A DNA stretch of 64,000 nucleotides, taken from the NCBI GenBank assembly GCA_010093605.1, contig MU004188.1:878341-942340 (forward strand). The letters run 5' to 3'. The translations under genes and the position numbers were made by a program. The notes under the pieces were generated by a model. That model saw only the letters and a program-made list of their open reading frames with translations. It was not told the DNA's origin and did no database searches. Positions 24,952 to 36,739 of this stretch are shown here, in pieces. Source of the stretch: Lophium mytilinum (Eukaryota; Ascomycota; Dothideomycetes; Mytilinidiales; Mytilinidiaceae). The first letter of the stretch is position 1, and the number at the start of each line of letters is the position of its first letter.

Positions 24952-25153
24952 CGTGAGTCACAGAAAGGGGCTGGGGATATTGGAGGCACCTGGAGGTACG
25001 GGGGGTGAATGTTTCTTTTGAAGGTTAGAGGGAAGGGGATTTTAGAACCAGCATTGGTTGCGATGGTGTTTAACATGTGTGAATCAAAGAGTTGTTTGCA
25101 ATTGCAAGTTCCAACTCACAGGAGCCAACAGTCGGTCCCTGTCAGAGTGTGCT

Positions 25154-25474
25154 GCAATAACATGCCAAAAACGACTCCAAATCGCATGGACTGGCTCCAC
25201 TTCATACATCTTACAGCACCCAAACTGAGCTAAATCCTATGCTCTGATTTAGGATGCAAGGCAATAACATGCCCAAATCGCCTCCAAATCGCACCGACTG
25301 GCTCCACTTCATCCATCTCCCATCACCCAAGTTTACCTTATTCTTAGGATCTGATTTAGAGTGCGATGCAATAGTATGCCAAAATCGACTTCAAATTGCA
25401 CGGACTGGCTCCACTTTATACATCTTATAGCACCAAGGTCATCCCCTTTTCTATGATCTGATTTAGGGCGTCCG
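25154..25474. repeat. Tandem repeat, 107-bp unit, three copies
   Basis: Three head-to-tail copies start at 25154, 25261 and 25368, each opening with GCAATAACATGCC or GCAATAGTATGCC. Each holds a shared core ACTGGCTCCACTT followed by CATC and, near the end, CTGATTTAG. The spacing is exactly 107 bp both times. The copies differ at scattered sites, many of them C/T or G/A changes. The last copy fades near 25474. This is a minisatellite in the gap between the tRNA/gap locus and the V-ATPase gene. No protein frame spans it. Confidence 0.88.
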
Positions 25475-25690
25475 CAAGATCATTCTCGTTAGCATGTGTT
25501 ATCTTCAAGGGCACGAGTATACGGCTGCAGTGTGAACATAGTGTGAAGGATGCATAAGAAGTCTGTCATAGGCATCTAGTGCTTAGAAAAGATGCTACCC
25601 AAGCACAGCGGATAATAACAACAGATATACACACCGAGATCCGTTCACCTCGATCGTTCGCCACTCTTTTATCAAACATAACATGCCGCT

Positions 25691-27247
25691 CTACTTCGAC
25701 TCGAAACTATACCTCAGCCACTCGCCCACGGCCCTCAAACTCTCCCACCTCACCGTCTCATCCGCCTCCTGCATGAGCTCCATCACCCTACCCTTGAGCC
25801 CTAGCTTCTCGAGCATAGCCCTCTTCTCCGGTACTTCCTTGACTAGACAGGCAACGTCGTTGCAACCAATAGCGAGGACCTGCTTGTCGCTTTCCCATTT
25901 TTTCGACAAGATTTCTGCGAGCTTGCGGGGTAGCTCGCCCTTGTTCTCTTCGAGGATGCGGCGCGCATTGTCTGCCCAGAAGGTCGGGTTGCGGTGGGGC
26001 GGGCTCCAGCGGAGGTGGCCAGAGCGCAATTCGGCGGCATACTCGTCAAACGTGGTTTGCGTTTTGGTGTAGTCGTCTAGCATGTCGATAAGGGACTTGA
26101 GGTCTTCGGCGGCGTCGGGGTCGCTGAGGTGGCGCCCTTGGATGTTTGTGAGGAGAGCGGGGAGGCGGGCGAGAACGGCGGCGGGGAGCAAATTGCGTTG
26201 GTTCGAGCTGAGGAGGTTGCTCAGGGTTGAGAGGAGTAGCCGGGTAGTCTTTTCTTTGGGGGACAGGCGGAGGAGCTGAACGTAGAGGATTATGATGTCG
26301 TGTTCGCTGGGTTGGCTGTTAGTGGAGCTATAGAGGTAGAGGTAGGAGACAGAGGTACGTACTCGTGCAATCCGTCTCCAACAAGAGTACCCTCGAAGCT
26401 GAGCTGCCAGACCACAAGCAGAACGTGGTATAGAAGCTGCAAGCCGACTCCACCAGCGAGACCGCCTTCAGGGGCGCTTCGGACGCTTGCTCCACCGCTC
26501 CATAACGTGGAGTCTGTGTCCTTCCCCGCGCCGGCTGCCGCACGTAGAATGTCGATGAGCGGGTTCAGAGTTTCCTCCCTCTGTTTCCAGAAGATCTCCC
26601 GTGACTTCTTCGTGCGGAGGACCACTGAGTATTCCTGGACCGCGATATCTTGAAGACCTGCATCGGAGCTCTTAGCGAGTGCTGAGAGATAGCTATATAG
26701 TTTAGGCAACGCTTCATCTATTTGGGTGGTGTCCTTCGACGGTAGCGTGAGAGCATAGCCTAGTAGACTGGCAAGAACAGCGGAGGTTAGTAGCGGCAAT
26801 GCGTCTTCTGGATTCGTTGAGGCCTTGAGGAGAGGTAGGAAAGGCTGGAAAGGCGCGGGGTGCTTTGCAAGAGTCGCAGTAAAACTTGGGATATCTAGGG
26901 CCAATATGAGCAATGACCTACACAATAAGCTGTATACCGCATGTCTACATACCGTCAATTATATCGCCTGTTAATACCAGCATATACTGGATGATATCTG
27001 GCCGTTTTGCAGCGGCTTCAAAGATGCTAGGTGAACCGGGACTACCCAGCAACAGCGAGCAGAAGCTGTCAATGTCTCCCTCTATTGTCTGTTTCCGCTG
27101 CTCCTTCCGCACCTTATCAATTGACTTAATCTTCTTGAGGTCTGCATCGGTAATCGTCTTGGCCCGCACTGCGCCCTCCCATGATATGGGCCTAGCCCGG
27201 ATGTTGTTCTGGAGCGAGAGGATATAGGTGGGCGGGTCTAGCGACAT
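25691..27247 (-). CDS. VMA13: V-type proton ATPase subunit H
   Basis: Three exons: 27247-26953, 26894-26363 and 26306-25691, giving 480 residues, the usual length. The start MSLDPPTYILSLQNNIRARP, with ISWEGAVRAK, is the conserved N-terminus. The armadillo/HEAT-like helical domain covers the middle. The C-terminal domain has WSPPHRNPTFWADNARRILE, which is highly conserved in this subunit, and ends in VRWESLRAVGEWLRYSFESK. Subunit H bridges V1 and Vo at the vacuolar membrane and controls ATP hydrolysis. The middle acceptor gives H-D-E-H-D-I-I, in frame. Upstream, RRP44 runs the other way from a 310-bp shared spacer; the 3' flank carries the 107-bp minisatellite. Confidence 0.95.
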
Positions 27248-27557
27248 GATGATATCGGGCGAGAAGTCTGATATGCGGGTTGGGTGTCCAGGAGAGCTGT
27301 CACGGCGTTGGAGAGTGCGGGCGAGCTCTTTGCTTCTTCGAGGCCCGATATGCGATGTGCTGGGGGAGCTCAAGCTGAGCTGCCGTCACTGGAGCGAGCT
27401 AGGGTGTTTGCAGTGTTTGCACTCTGTCTTGGCGCGCTTACCGTGAAAGTGAAATTCTCCAGACAGCACTCCACCACGAACTACGTCTTAGAGCGCCTCA
27501 ATCTCTCAACGCAGGATCTAGTAGACAAAGAGGCGTATCTTGCTATACTCAGTCAAG
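27248..27557. promoter_or_regulatory. Shared divergent promoter region of VMA13 and RRP44
   Basis: Start codons of VMA13 (minus) and RRP44 (plus) are 310 bp apart, so both promoters lie here. No specific box was recognised with confidence. Confidence 0.5.
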
Positions 27558-30500
27558 ATGACCAGCCTCAAGAGGTCCACGGCCTTGGATCCGTCCACAA
27601 ACCTCTCAAGCAAGGTCTATGTGCGATCCACGCGTAGTGGCAAGGTGCAGAAGATTGTCAGAGAGCTCTATCTACGGCAGGATATCCCATGCTCCTCAAG
27701 ACTGTGCTCACAATGCTTGAAAATTGCGCCGACAGACTACAGTAACAAGGGTAACAACGTTTCTAAATATTGCTGGAACATCAACTAAAACAATATCAGT
27801 GGCCGCGTTCGTACTATCAGAAACACCCGCCGGCACAAAGGCCTTCCCGAATGGTCACTATCTGGTCCCTGACACGAATGCTTTCCTCACTGGTATGGAC
27901 CTTTTTGAGGTTGAGACGGCCTTCCATGACGTGATTGTATTGCAAACCGTTCTTGAAGAGGTCAAGAACCGCTCGCTACCTCTCTATCACCGCTTGATCA
28001 GTCTGACTAAGAACGAAGATAAGCGCTTCTTTGTGTTTTTCAACGAATTTCGTCTCGAGACTCACGTGGGACGGGATCGAGGTGAGAGCATCAACGACCG
28101 CAACGATAAAGCGGTCCGACGAGCAGTCCAATGGTATGGCGAACACCTTCAAGAGGCGATGCGAGCACGGAAGTCTGCCAGATGCCCCACCGTTGTCATG
28201 ATCAGTGACGATAAAGAGAACCTGCGGAAAGCGAAAGTAGAGAAGATCCCAGCACTCACATGTCAGTCAACACCATCCCTTACAAAAATTATTACTAAAC
28301 TATAAATAGTGACCGACTATGTCTCCGGTCTAGAGAACGCGGAGCAACTATTAGACATGGTTAGCGCGGGCAAGGAGCAACGTGAAGTCAAGTCCGGAAA
28401 AGTTGAGCTAATCTATCCCGAGGTAAGTGATTAAGTCGAATGGCTATGGTGTCGTTTTCTAATTTCATACAGTACTACTCCATGTCAAAGATGATCACAG
28501 GCGTAAAAGCAGGCACAATGCATCAGGGAACATTCAACGTTTCACCGTATAATTATCTCGAGGGATCGGTCCACGTACCAGCTTTCGACAAACCACTGAT
28601 AATCCTAGGTCGAGAAAATAGCAATCGCGCTGTTTCTGGTGATATTGCCGTCGTCGAAATTCTTCCAAAGGACCAATGGAAAGCACCCTCTACCACTATT
28701 ATCGAGGAAGAAACTCTCAACAAGAACGACAATGCTGACGAAGATGATGGCGAGACCGTGATCTCTGAGCGAGAGAGACGAGCTCTACAGGAAGAAGTCA
28801 AGAGGGTTCATGGTCAGTCTACCGAAGGGAGACCACAACCGACTGCTCGAGTTGTGGGGATCATCAAGCGTAATTGGAGGCAGTATGTTGGCCATATCGA
28901 CAAGGACTCTATCCGATCTACTTCGAAAGCTAGCCGGAGCCAGCAGACAGTCTTCCTTATTCCCATGGACAAGAAGATACCCAAGATACGGATTCGGACA
29001 CGTCAGGCCGGCGAATTGGTCGGAAAGAGGGTGCTTGTGACCATCGACGCATGGGATAGGGACTCACGGTATCCAGTCGGTCATTTTGTTCGCTCTCTAG
29101 GAGAGTTGGAGTCTAAAGGAGCCGAAACAGAGGCATTATTGCTGGAATACGACGTCCAATACCGGCCCTTCCCGAAGACTGTGCTTGACTGTCTGCCAGA
29201 CGAAGGTCACGACTGGAAAGTCCCTGCAAATCTCGATGATCCGGGCTGGAGAGGTCGCAAGGATCTACGGGATTTGCTTATCTGTAGTATTGACCCTCCT
29301 GGCTGTGTTGACATTGATGATGCGCTTCATGCCACCGCGCTGCCGAATGGAAACTACCACGTCGGCGTCCACATTGCTGATGTGTCGCATTTCGTCAAGC
29401 CAAACAATGCTATGGACAAGGAGGCTAGCATGAGAGGTACCACCGTCTATCTCGTCGACAAGCGGATAGACATGTTGCCCATGCTTCTAGGAACGGATCT
29501 TTGTTCCATAAAGCCATACGTTGAGCGGTATGCTTTTTCTGTTCTGTGGGAAATCACGCCTGATGCGGACATCGTTTCAGCCGAGTTCACCAAATCTGTT
29601 ATTCGATCTCGAGAGGCTTTCAGCTACGAGCAAGCGCAATTGCGAATTGACGACAAGTCACACCAAGACGACTTGACCAAGGGCATGAGAACGCTTCTGA
29701 TGCTCTCCAAGAAGCTAAAACAAAAGCGGATGGACGCTGGTGCCCTTAACCTCGCAAGCCCAGAAGTGAAGGTGCAAACAGAGTCAGAAACATCAGACCC
29801 CGTCGACATCCAAACCAAGAAGCAGCTCGACACCAACTCCCTCGTAGAAGAGTTCATGTTGCTAGCCAACATCAGCGTCGCAGGTAAAAACTTCGAAGCA
29901 TTCCCCCAAACCGCTCTCCTCCGTCGGCACGCCTCCCCGCCAAAAACCAACTTCGAAGAACTCGCAAACCAGCTCAAAGTCAAACGAGGCATGGAGCTCC
30001 GCACAGACAGCTCCAAAGCCCTCGCCGACTCCCTCGACACCTGCGTCGACCCCCGCGAGCCCTTCTTCAACACCCTCGTCCGCATCCTCGCCACCCGCTG
30101 CATGACGGCCGCCGAGTACTTCTGCTCGGGCACGCAGGCCTACCCCGAGTTCCGCCACTACGGCCTCGCCAGCGAGATCTATACGCATTTCACCAGCCCG
30201 ATCCGGCGGTACGCGGATCTCGAGGCGCATCGGCAGCTCGCGGCGGCGATCGAGTATGAGCAGCTGGATCCGAGTTTGCACAGCAAACCGAAACTCGAGG
30301 CTGTGTGCAAGAACATCAACGTCCGCCATCGCAACGCGCAGTTTGCGGGTCGTGCTAGCGTCGAGTATTACGTTGGGCAGGCGCTAAAGGGGCGAGTGGT
30401 GGAGGAGGAGGGGTTTGTGATGAAGCTATTCTCGAATGGCTTTGTGGTGTTTGCCCCCAGGTTTGGGATTGATAGCACGATTAAGCTGCGGGATCTGGCG

Positions 30501-30662
30501 ACGCCGGAGCCTGAGGCAGACTTCGATATGGAGAACTATGTGCTTGCGACGAGTGGATCGAGGCAGGTGAGGGTGGAGCTGTTCCAGAAGGTTCGGGTGA
30601 GGATTAGTGATGAGGCGGAGGAGAGCACGGGGAAGAGGAAGGTTAGGTTTGAGCTGGTGTGA
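27558..30662 (+). CDS. RRP44: Exosome exoribonuclease/endonuclease RRP44 (DIS3)
   Basis: Four exons: 27558-27750, 27800-28261, 28310-28422 and 28473-30662, giving 985 residues. The N-terminal CR3 and PIN region shows YLRQDIPCSSRLCSQCLKI and then the PIN acid motif YLVPDTNAFL. INDRNDKAVRRAVQWYGEHL also belongs to this endonuclease domain. Cold-shock domains follow. The RNB catalytic domain contains CSIDPPGCVDIDDALHATAL, with the metal-binding Asp residues, and HIADVSHFV. The end holds YGLASEIYTHFTSPIRRYAD and an S1-like domain. This is the catalytic subunit of the nuclear and cytoplasmic exosome, degrading RNA 3' to 5'. The first donor could be at 27742 or 27751; I chose 27751 because it keeps a family-like S-N-K-V-A-A-F-V. 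Either choice keeps the frame. Confidence 0.95.
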
Positions 30663-31281
30663 TGGGTGCGGCGAGTGATATCTGGTTATGAAGAGTCGGA
30701 GGGGTGTATGATAATGATTTGGTAGAACCTCAAATGTGTGGTTTAGGGATTTTTTTTTGTGTGACCCTGTCGATTGCAGTGATGGGATATGTCATTTAGA
30801 GTAGGATAATGAGGTATCAGACTGGTCGGATCGGCCTGTTTCCCATCCCCCTAGATTCCTCAAAACGTATCAAAGGCTTCAATCAGTCGCAAACTACTAT
30901 AGGAAGGTAGAGGTATTGTGCGATGGCTCGAATCAAGGTATAGGCCTCTGATACTATGATTGAATTGATTTCGAACTATATTTGGAAAACCAAAGAGCCA
31001 CTTAGTATAAAGTCTCCCTTCACATATAAGGAAAGCCTTTGTCTAAGCGTGGCGAGGATGATTGCGGGGGCGGGAGAGGGAGGTTTATGTGGCGAGATTG
31101 AGGGGGAGAAGACGGAGCCCGCGGCGGAGGCGCTCGATGGGGTAGAGAGTTGGGGTTGAGGAGGGTGCCAAATGGTTGAGATGTGCGTTTTCCTTTGCTA
31201 TCCTTCTCGTATAATGCGTCATTGTACCCTACGTAGGCCTACATACGCTGTTCTGCTATTTCTTGTCGTGGTGAGCCAATG

Positions 31282-31637
31282 TTTGATAGATGCGGAGGGG
31301 TACGTTACGTGCCCTCGTTGTAGTTGCTTCTTGATCTCGAAGCAACGGGCCCTAGATCAGGCGCTCGTCAAGAGATTCAAGAAAAGCTGTAGGAGCACCT
31401 TTGCTTACTAACTCTAGAGTCCATTCACAAGTTTCAACGAAATCAACCGCGTGAGAGGAATTTGATAAACGCCGAGGGGTACACCGCGTGCCCTTTTTTC
31501 AAGCCCTTTTTCAAGCTGGAAGCAACGGGGAGTAGATTAGGACCTCGTCAAGAGGTTCAAATAAAGCTATTAGAGCACCTCTACTTACTAGATTTGAAGT
31601 CCGGTTACAAGTTTCAACAAAATTAACCGCATGAGAG
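31282..31637. repeat. Degenerate direct repeat, about 179-bp unit, two copies
   Basis: Copy one starts at 31282 (TTTGATAGATGCGGAGGGG) and copy two at 31461 (TTTGATAAACGCCGAGGGG). Shared blocks in the same order include AAGCAACGGG, CTCGTCAAGAG, GAGCACCT, TTACTA, ACAAGTTTCAAC and AACCGC followed by TGAGAG. Many differences are C to T or G to A, which suits RIP. A weak third start follows at about 31638 and fades within 60 bp. No protein can be read. Confidence 0.75.
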
Positions 31638-31770
31638 CTTTTTTGGAAGGCGCGGAGGGCGCCTCATTACATCTTTCAGAGCCCTGGAGATAGGTCACAT
31701 CTGGTTCATATACAAATATGTGTCGCGCGTTAAGGTGCCCTGATGAGTACGGTACCAGGACACAAGTACA

Positions 31771-32030
31771 GGCAGGCTTTCTTTCCATTGCGTACTGATA
31801 TCTGATCAGGTGCTGAGACACCGCAGATTGCGGCAAAATGCTGACTGGTAGGGGTTTACAATATCTCTGATTCAAGCCTACTTGACTTTTCCTACTTTAT
31901 ACTAGACTGCAGTACTATGATATAATTTTAGGCAGGCCGTCTTTTTCGCCTTTTACCAATTATAATAAGGTGGTGAGGCACTACAAATAGCGGCAAGGTA
32001 GCCGACTGCAATGCCTCTGATTCATGTCCT
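31771..32030. repeat. Second degenerate direct repeat, about 160-bp offset, two copies
   Basis: Copies start with GGCAGGCTTTC at 31771 and GGCAGGCCGTC at 31931. Both go on to a GGTG-TGAG-CAC block, then GCGGCAA and CTCTGATTCA. Between these anchors they are strongly diverged. This set lies directly after the 179-bp repeats, which suggests one decayed repetitive locus. Confidence 0.55.
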
Positions 32031-35000
32031 CAGACGCGTCGAAGCACCTCTGACGGTGGTGAGCAAGGCGCCTAGACTTTTGAAAAGGCACTGTGTCCTG
32101 GTCGCTCAAAGTATAAATGTTTAGAGTTTTGGAGATGCATCGACGTACTTCAGACAGTATTGAGCAAGTGTACATGAAGTATGACGAGGAAGCGAAGTTT
32201 GAAGGCTTTTTCGAAAAAGAAAAAAGCCAGAAAAAAAGCCAGAAATTTCTACAGCTCAACCCTCGGTCGGCGGCCCCGAAGCTGCAGCGCTTTTTCTTTT
32301 AGAGGCGAAAAGGCTACATATAGTCTCTGGATTGCTTTTTCTCCTGCCTCTCATGTTAAAATATGTGTAATTGACCGTCTCATGGCTTGCGTCAAAAGCC
32401 TCAACCGGCCTCTCTGGGGTGCATGTCGGCTGCATCTGACAACTTGACGGCCGTTCCAGGAGAATCGAACTGCTAGCTCTTCTCGCTCCCCTGACTAGTG
32501 TATCGATAAAGCAGCCCCGTGGCCGTGCAGACGGACCGAACCTCTTTCTGCCGGCGCTGTCGAGTACGCTGTCGCGCCGTCAAAGCCACGCAGCGCCCAG
32601 AGGTTTTTGGGGAGGTACTAGATAAGCCTATCCTGTATATCGATAAACTGCCGCCACCAACACCCACTTCTGCAAAAGCTTGGAAGCTGATTAGCGGGTC
32701 CCTGGCGCGCGCCATAGAATATCGTGGTGCCTTTCTTGGTGCATTCTGGGTGCAGATGGCGTCAAGCCGTTGAAAGCATGTCATTGCGCTGGGCCTAGTG
32801 GGGTCAACCTGCAGGAACGACTTCTGAGCTAGAAATATTTGGCGAGGGGATCGGTTCTGCTTGCGACTCGTGATGGCTTTTCTGTCCATGGCAATGCTCG
32901 CTTGGGGGCCGATTCTTCGTGTTGAGAGGTGCACCACGTGGGACTTGCCGGCACGAATTGGTTTGAGGCCATCAAAAGTGTATTTGCGACAGGTGACTAC
33001 CCTCGCTTGGAGCTGAAATGAAAGGTTCTATTGCGCATCAGAGAAACAGGATTTCAGTAATTTGGCCTCGTAATGTCTATGATGATATGAAGCTCTGTTT
33101 GGATATCGTATTGGTTATATGACCCAGGTTCCGAGGTATAAGTTCCGAATCAAGGGATGTCACAGATGGTGGGTGGGCACGGACGGCGTTCCCTCCAGAT
33201 TGAGTGCGACGATAGAGCTCTCGGCGGAAGAAGTTGGTTCCTGGATCGAATCCTGTTTCGCCGGGCTCTGGTTTCCAAACGTCTCACCCCGCCGGAGCCG
33301 CTGATACTGTGAGGCTTCTAGTACAAACCACCAAGTTTTCAGAACCGTTTCAAGCTCAGGGGTGTACCTGTTTGCACGAACATGTCTGTAATCCTGCTCA
33401 CCAAGCAGCTCCGAACAGCGCTCAAGCTGAGGTCAGATTAGACTGCTTCAACGGGGCGATGGATGCTGGCCAGTCCGAGAGATAGGCATCCAGCATGTGT
33501 AAGGGCGGCCAGAAGGCAATAGAGATGCTGCTGTTGGCTCAATACCCGGTCTGCGATACCACTTAGATTGCGAGACGACCCTCAAACTATGGGTACATGT
33601 TCAGTTCGCTGTCGTGGCCTAGCCCTTGGAGGCAGCTGAGGGTCCAGTCACGATGCTGCCGCAAGAGGCGCTGCAGTTTAGCCAAGCTAGCAGAGGCACT
33701 GACTGGTGGCATTGCGCCGCTCCCGGTCAGCATTCTTCGTGAAGATGGTGTTTCCGGGCGGCTATTGGCTGGTGTCAACTGTGGTCTGACCCTGTTGGTG
33801 CATATTCTGATTGCAGTCCGGGAGGCTCCCGGGCTACTCAACAGGGCCCACGCCAGATTCCAGCAATTCGAGTGCCGGAACTTGGTGATCACAAAAGACA
33901 AGCTCTACGCGCTCCTAGCCTGTCCACGACACCTCCACGCTTCGCTTGTGGCGTCGCCGTTTTGAGCGCGCCGGTACCCTTTGTAGTGCTCTGGGCAGCG
34001 GGCGCACCGGATGCGTTTCGAGATTGGCTAAGAATGCCCAGGACTGATCGGCCCTGCGTGGCGGCGATCTAAAGAAGCCAGCCAGACCTTATGTTGTCGC
34101 ACGGCCTACAGCGACGAGCATGTTGCCGAAGGATGTCGATGGCGACGATGGAAGATGCTGGATCACCAGTTTCACACCCAGTTCCTCTCAACTTCTGCGG
34201 GACGGGACGGTTTCGGCGATCGTCACGCGGTAATGAGTGCCGCGTCCACCAGGGCGTCAACAGTATGACTCGGGTGAAGACTGGCCATGATGTACATACA
34301 TATAGACGCCATCACGTCTTCCCCAGAGCAGCGACCTGCAGCCCCGCAGCCACCGGCAACTGCTCGGGAACCGAAGGGAAAAGCAACGAGAGACTCAGGG
34401 GTGAGGGAAGATGCCGCTCGGCGCAGTCTCCGGAAGCAGTGGAGCTGGTTTGGATAGAGCAGGACGTGGTGGTGGTGAGGGTCGCAGTTGTGAGACTGGC
34501 CGAGCCGCGGTCTGCGCCGGGTGTCTGGCACGCTGTAATGGTGCGTTCTGTAGGCACTCCACGTCGGTACAAGAGCTGCGTAGTCTGTACTATACTAAAA
34601 GTCAATTCCCAAGACAGGTTTTTGCAGTCGTCGGCCGTGTTCCTGAAGCAGTGTGATAGGTGCTCGGCTGCATGCAAGGGCGAAGGCTTCTCCCGAGCTG
34701 GGTCAGGGGCATCCAACATCACCTGTCTGTCTGCGAGGTGAAGATTGAACAGGTTGAGCCGATATCACTTTGTCGACGCGTCCCGGGCGGCCAGGGGCTG
34801 CAGCCCATTCACAGCCCGTTTACAGGTCTGGTTCAGTGAAGCAATTGAACAGCACATCTCTGTCAGCGCAGCCGCAACCTCGCCGTCGTCCAACCGCTCT
34901 GCTCGCTGACGGCGCGGCATGGGCTTTTGAAACGCGGTGCCTCCCCTCCAGCGTGCGCCACCATCTGCATGACCGTCGACCTCCCTCTCTTGACTTTGGC

Positions 35001-36106
35001 CGGCCCGCTGCCAGCAGGTTCCTCGCAGCGCGCCATGCTCGGTCGGCATCTGGCCAGCAACTCTCAGGACGATGCTCGACGGCGCTGGAACTTGGGGCAG
35101 CTAGGCACAGGCGAGCGACGGCAGGGCGGCTTCAGTGCCTATCACGGCAAGCCCTGGCTGGTGCTGGCGTCAAACGGCCGCGCTGGTGCCGTCTGGGAGC
35201 TGCGGGGGGTGTCTTGGCTTGTGGTGGGTGTGGCAGAGGTGCTTTTGGCCGTGGTGGGGTGCCTCGAGGCGAGCAGGGAATAAGAAATTGGCCTCCACAC
35301 CTTCATCGTGAATTGCTAGCGGGCCCTTCACCGATATTTCAGCCTCGTGCTGCTGCTCCGTCCGATGTGCTGGCAGGCCTGCCCAGCGAGTGTGTGCTCC
35401 ACTGCCGTTCCTGCGCAAGCTTATCTTAGCACTGCCTGTTAATACCCCGTCTGGCCGCCCTCACTCCTGTGCGCAGTGCGAATGTCAGAAGCTGTTGCTT
35501 TCATTATCGTCTCCCTCCCGCCGCCTGCCCGTCCGTATGCACGCCTCGTGCAACCGTCTGTCTGCGCATGACCTCGTCCGCTGAGCTCCGGAATTACCTC
35601 GACGACCACATATCGTCCCCGCCGCCCGGTTCTGCTCGTCGACTCCATCTCGCGGCTGCCGCCATGTCCACGCCCCGGTGAATGATGCTGCGGGGCCCAA
35701 GCACAACTTCAATTGCGCCCTCCACCTGATTGCTTCTCTCCTCACTGCCGGCCTTAGTACCATCTGTTCCCTGATCCGACGCACCTCGCCTTTTCTCCTG
35801 CGCATTTCTCCGTCTGGCCTGTGGCCCGATCCAATCTTCGTATCTGCCACTTGAGCTTCATCCATCAAAGCTCCCCGCCTGCCTTTCCGGGCCCAAGACG
35901 ACGCCACCCGTCATCACGCTCCCGATCGAGGCCAGTCCTTCTAGTTTGGCATCTCGGCGTGCAGAAGCTGTTCAGTCTGCAGTCGCTGTCGATCTTTCAA
36001 GCTCTATTCATCTTGAGCCCTACACATCTCCTGCAAGGAGCTCCACTCTTCACCCTTCCCCACCTTCACTCACTCTTCAATCGCCTTCCTCTCCCCTCTC
36101 CCAATC

Positions 36107-36739
36107 ATGGCCATGGAGGAGAACAACATCTACATCATCATAGGCTCGGTCCTGGGTGTTCTCGTGCTGGCACTAGCCGCCGTATTGCTCATGTACTGCC
36201 GCAAGAGATCCAAGAGGAGGGTGCGAATCTTTTCCTTGCGCGCAGTCACTCCCCTCGACGACGCCGAATTCGAGTCCTGGAGACGGCCCAGCAAGTACAC
36301 CCAACGGCCCGAGAAGTATGGTATCTTGCCGTCCAAGCCAGCCGTTGTGCGCTCCAAGTCGACACCCAACATCTTCGAGAAAGAACTCGCATACAACATG
36401 CCTAGTACACCTCCTCGAACACCACCTCATTCAATCACTCCAACCAGCCCGATCCGGATGCCAGACCATGCGCGCCGAAAGTCCAGCGTCACTTCGCTCC
36501 AGGATAGGCCACCCACGCCCTTCACTCCCACTCTATCAGAGGCCGATGAAGAGCCGTCGTCATATCTACCACACCCCAAATCTGCCCGGCAGCAACAAGG
36601 TCACGTCCACTACCCCTCGGTATCAGAGGCATCGACCTTCGACTTTGGCTTCCACACTTCTCCACGTGAGAGCGGACGCTTCTCGGGCCAATCCGAGCGA
36701 CAGCTCTACACTCGAGCTCGGCAGCATTCCGAAACATGA
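36107..36739 (+). CDS. Single-pass membrane protein of unknown function
   Basis: A single exon of 210 residues. A short luminal or extracellular end (MAMEENN) is followed by one hydrophobic helix at about residues 8-30 (IYIIIGSVLGVLVLALAAVL). A cytosolic-looking basic stop-transfer (CRKRSKRRVRIFSL) comes next, so an N-out, C-in orientation is predicted. The rest is disordered and rich in Ser, Pro and Thr, with many S-P and T-P sites (TPPRTPPHSITPTSPIR) and R-x-x-S sites such as RRKSS, suitable for phosphorylation. There is no cleavable signal peptide. I believe similar proteins occur in related fungi, but I cannot name a family. Membrane topology is well supported; function is unknown. Confidence 0.72.
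   Translation: MAMEENNIYIIIGSVLGVLVLALAAVLLMYCRKRSKRRVRIFSLRAVTPLDDAEFESWRRPSKYTQRPEKYGILPSKPAVVRSKSTPNIFEKELAYNMPSTPPRTPPHSITPTSPIRMPDHARRKSSVTSLQDRPPTPFTPTLSEADEEPSSYLPHPKSARQQQGHVHYPSVSEASTFDFGFHTSPRESGRFSGQSERQLYTRARQHSET

Larger units (their letters stand above)
30663..36106. other. Gene-poor interval of 5.4 kb
   Basis: No recognisable gene lies between RRP44 and the membrane-protein gene. The first part is AT-richer and carries two sets of degenerate direct repeats (31282-31637 and from 31771). From about 33 kb the sequence is GC-richer, with many overlapping short frames on both strands that look like noise. The last about 450 bp before 36107 are strongly pyrimidine-rich, as in many fungal promoters and leaders, and probably serve the gene at 36107. 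No tRNA fold or transposase motif was found. Confidence 0.55.

Noticed and set aside
32450-32500. Minus-strand TTCGATT as a possible tRNA T loop
   Set aside because: The 5-bp stem does not pair and no cloverleaf can be built around it.
33230-33270. T-loop-like GATCGAATCC as a possible tRNA
   Set aside because: The flanking bases form no T stem and no acceptor or anticodon stem can be folded.
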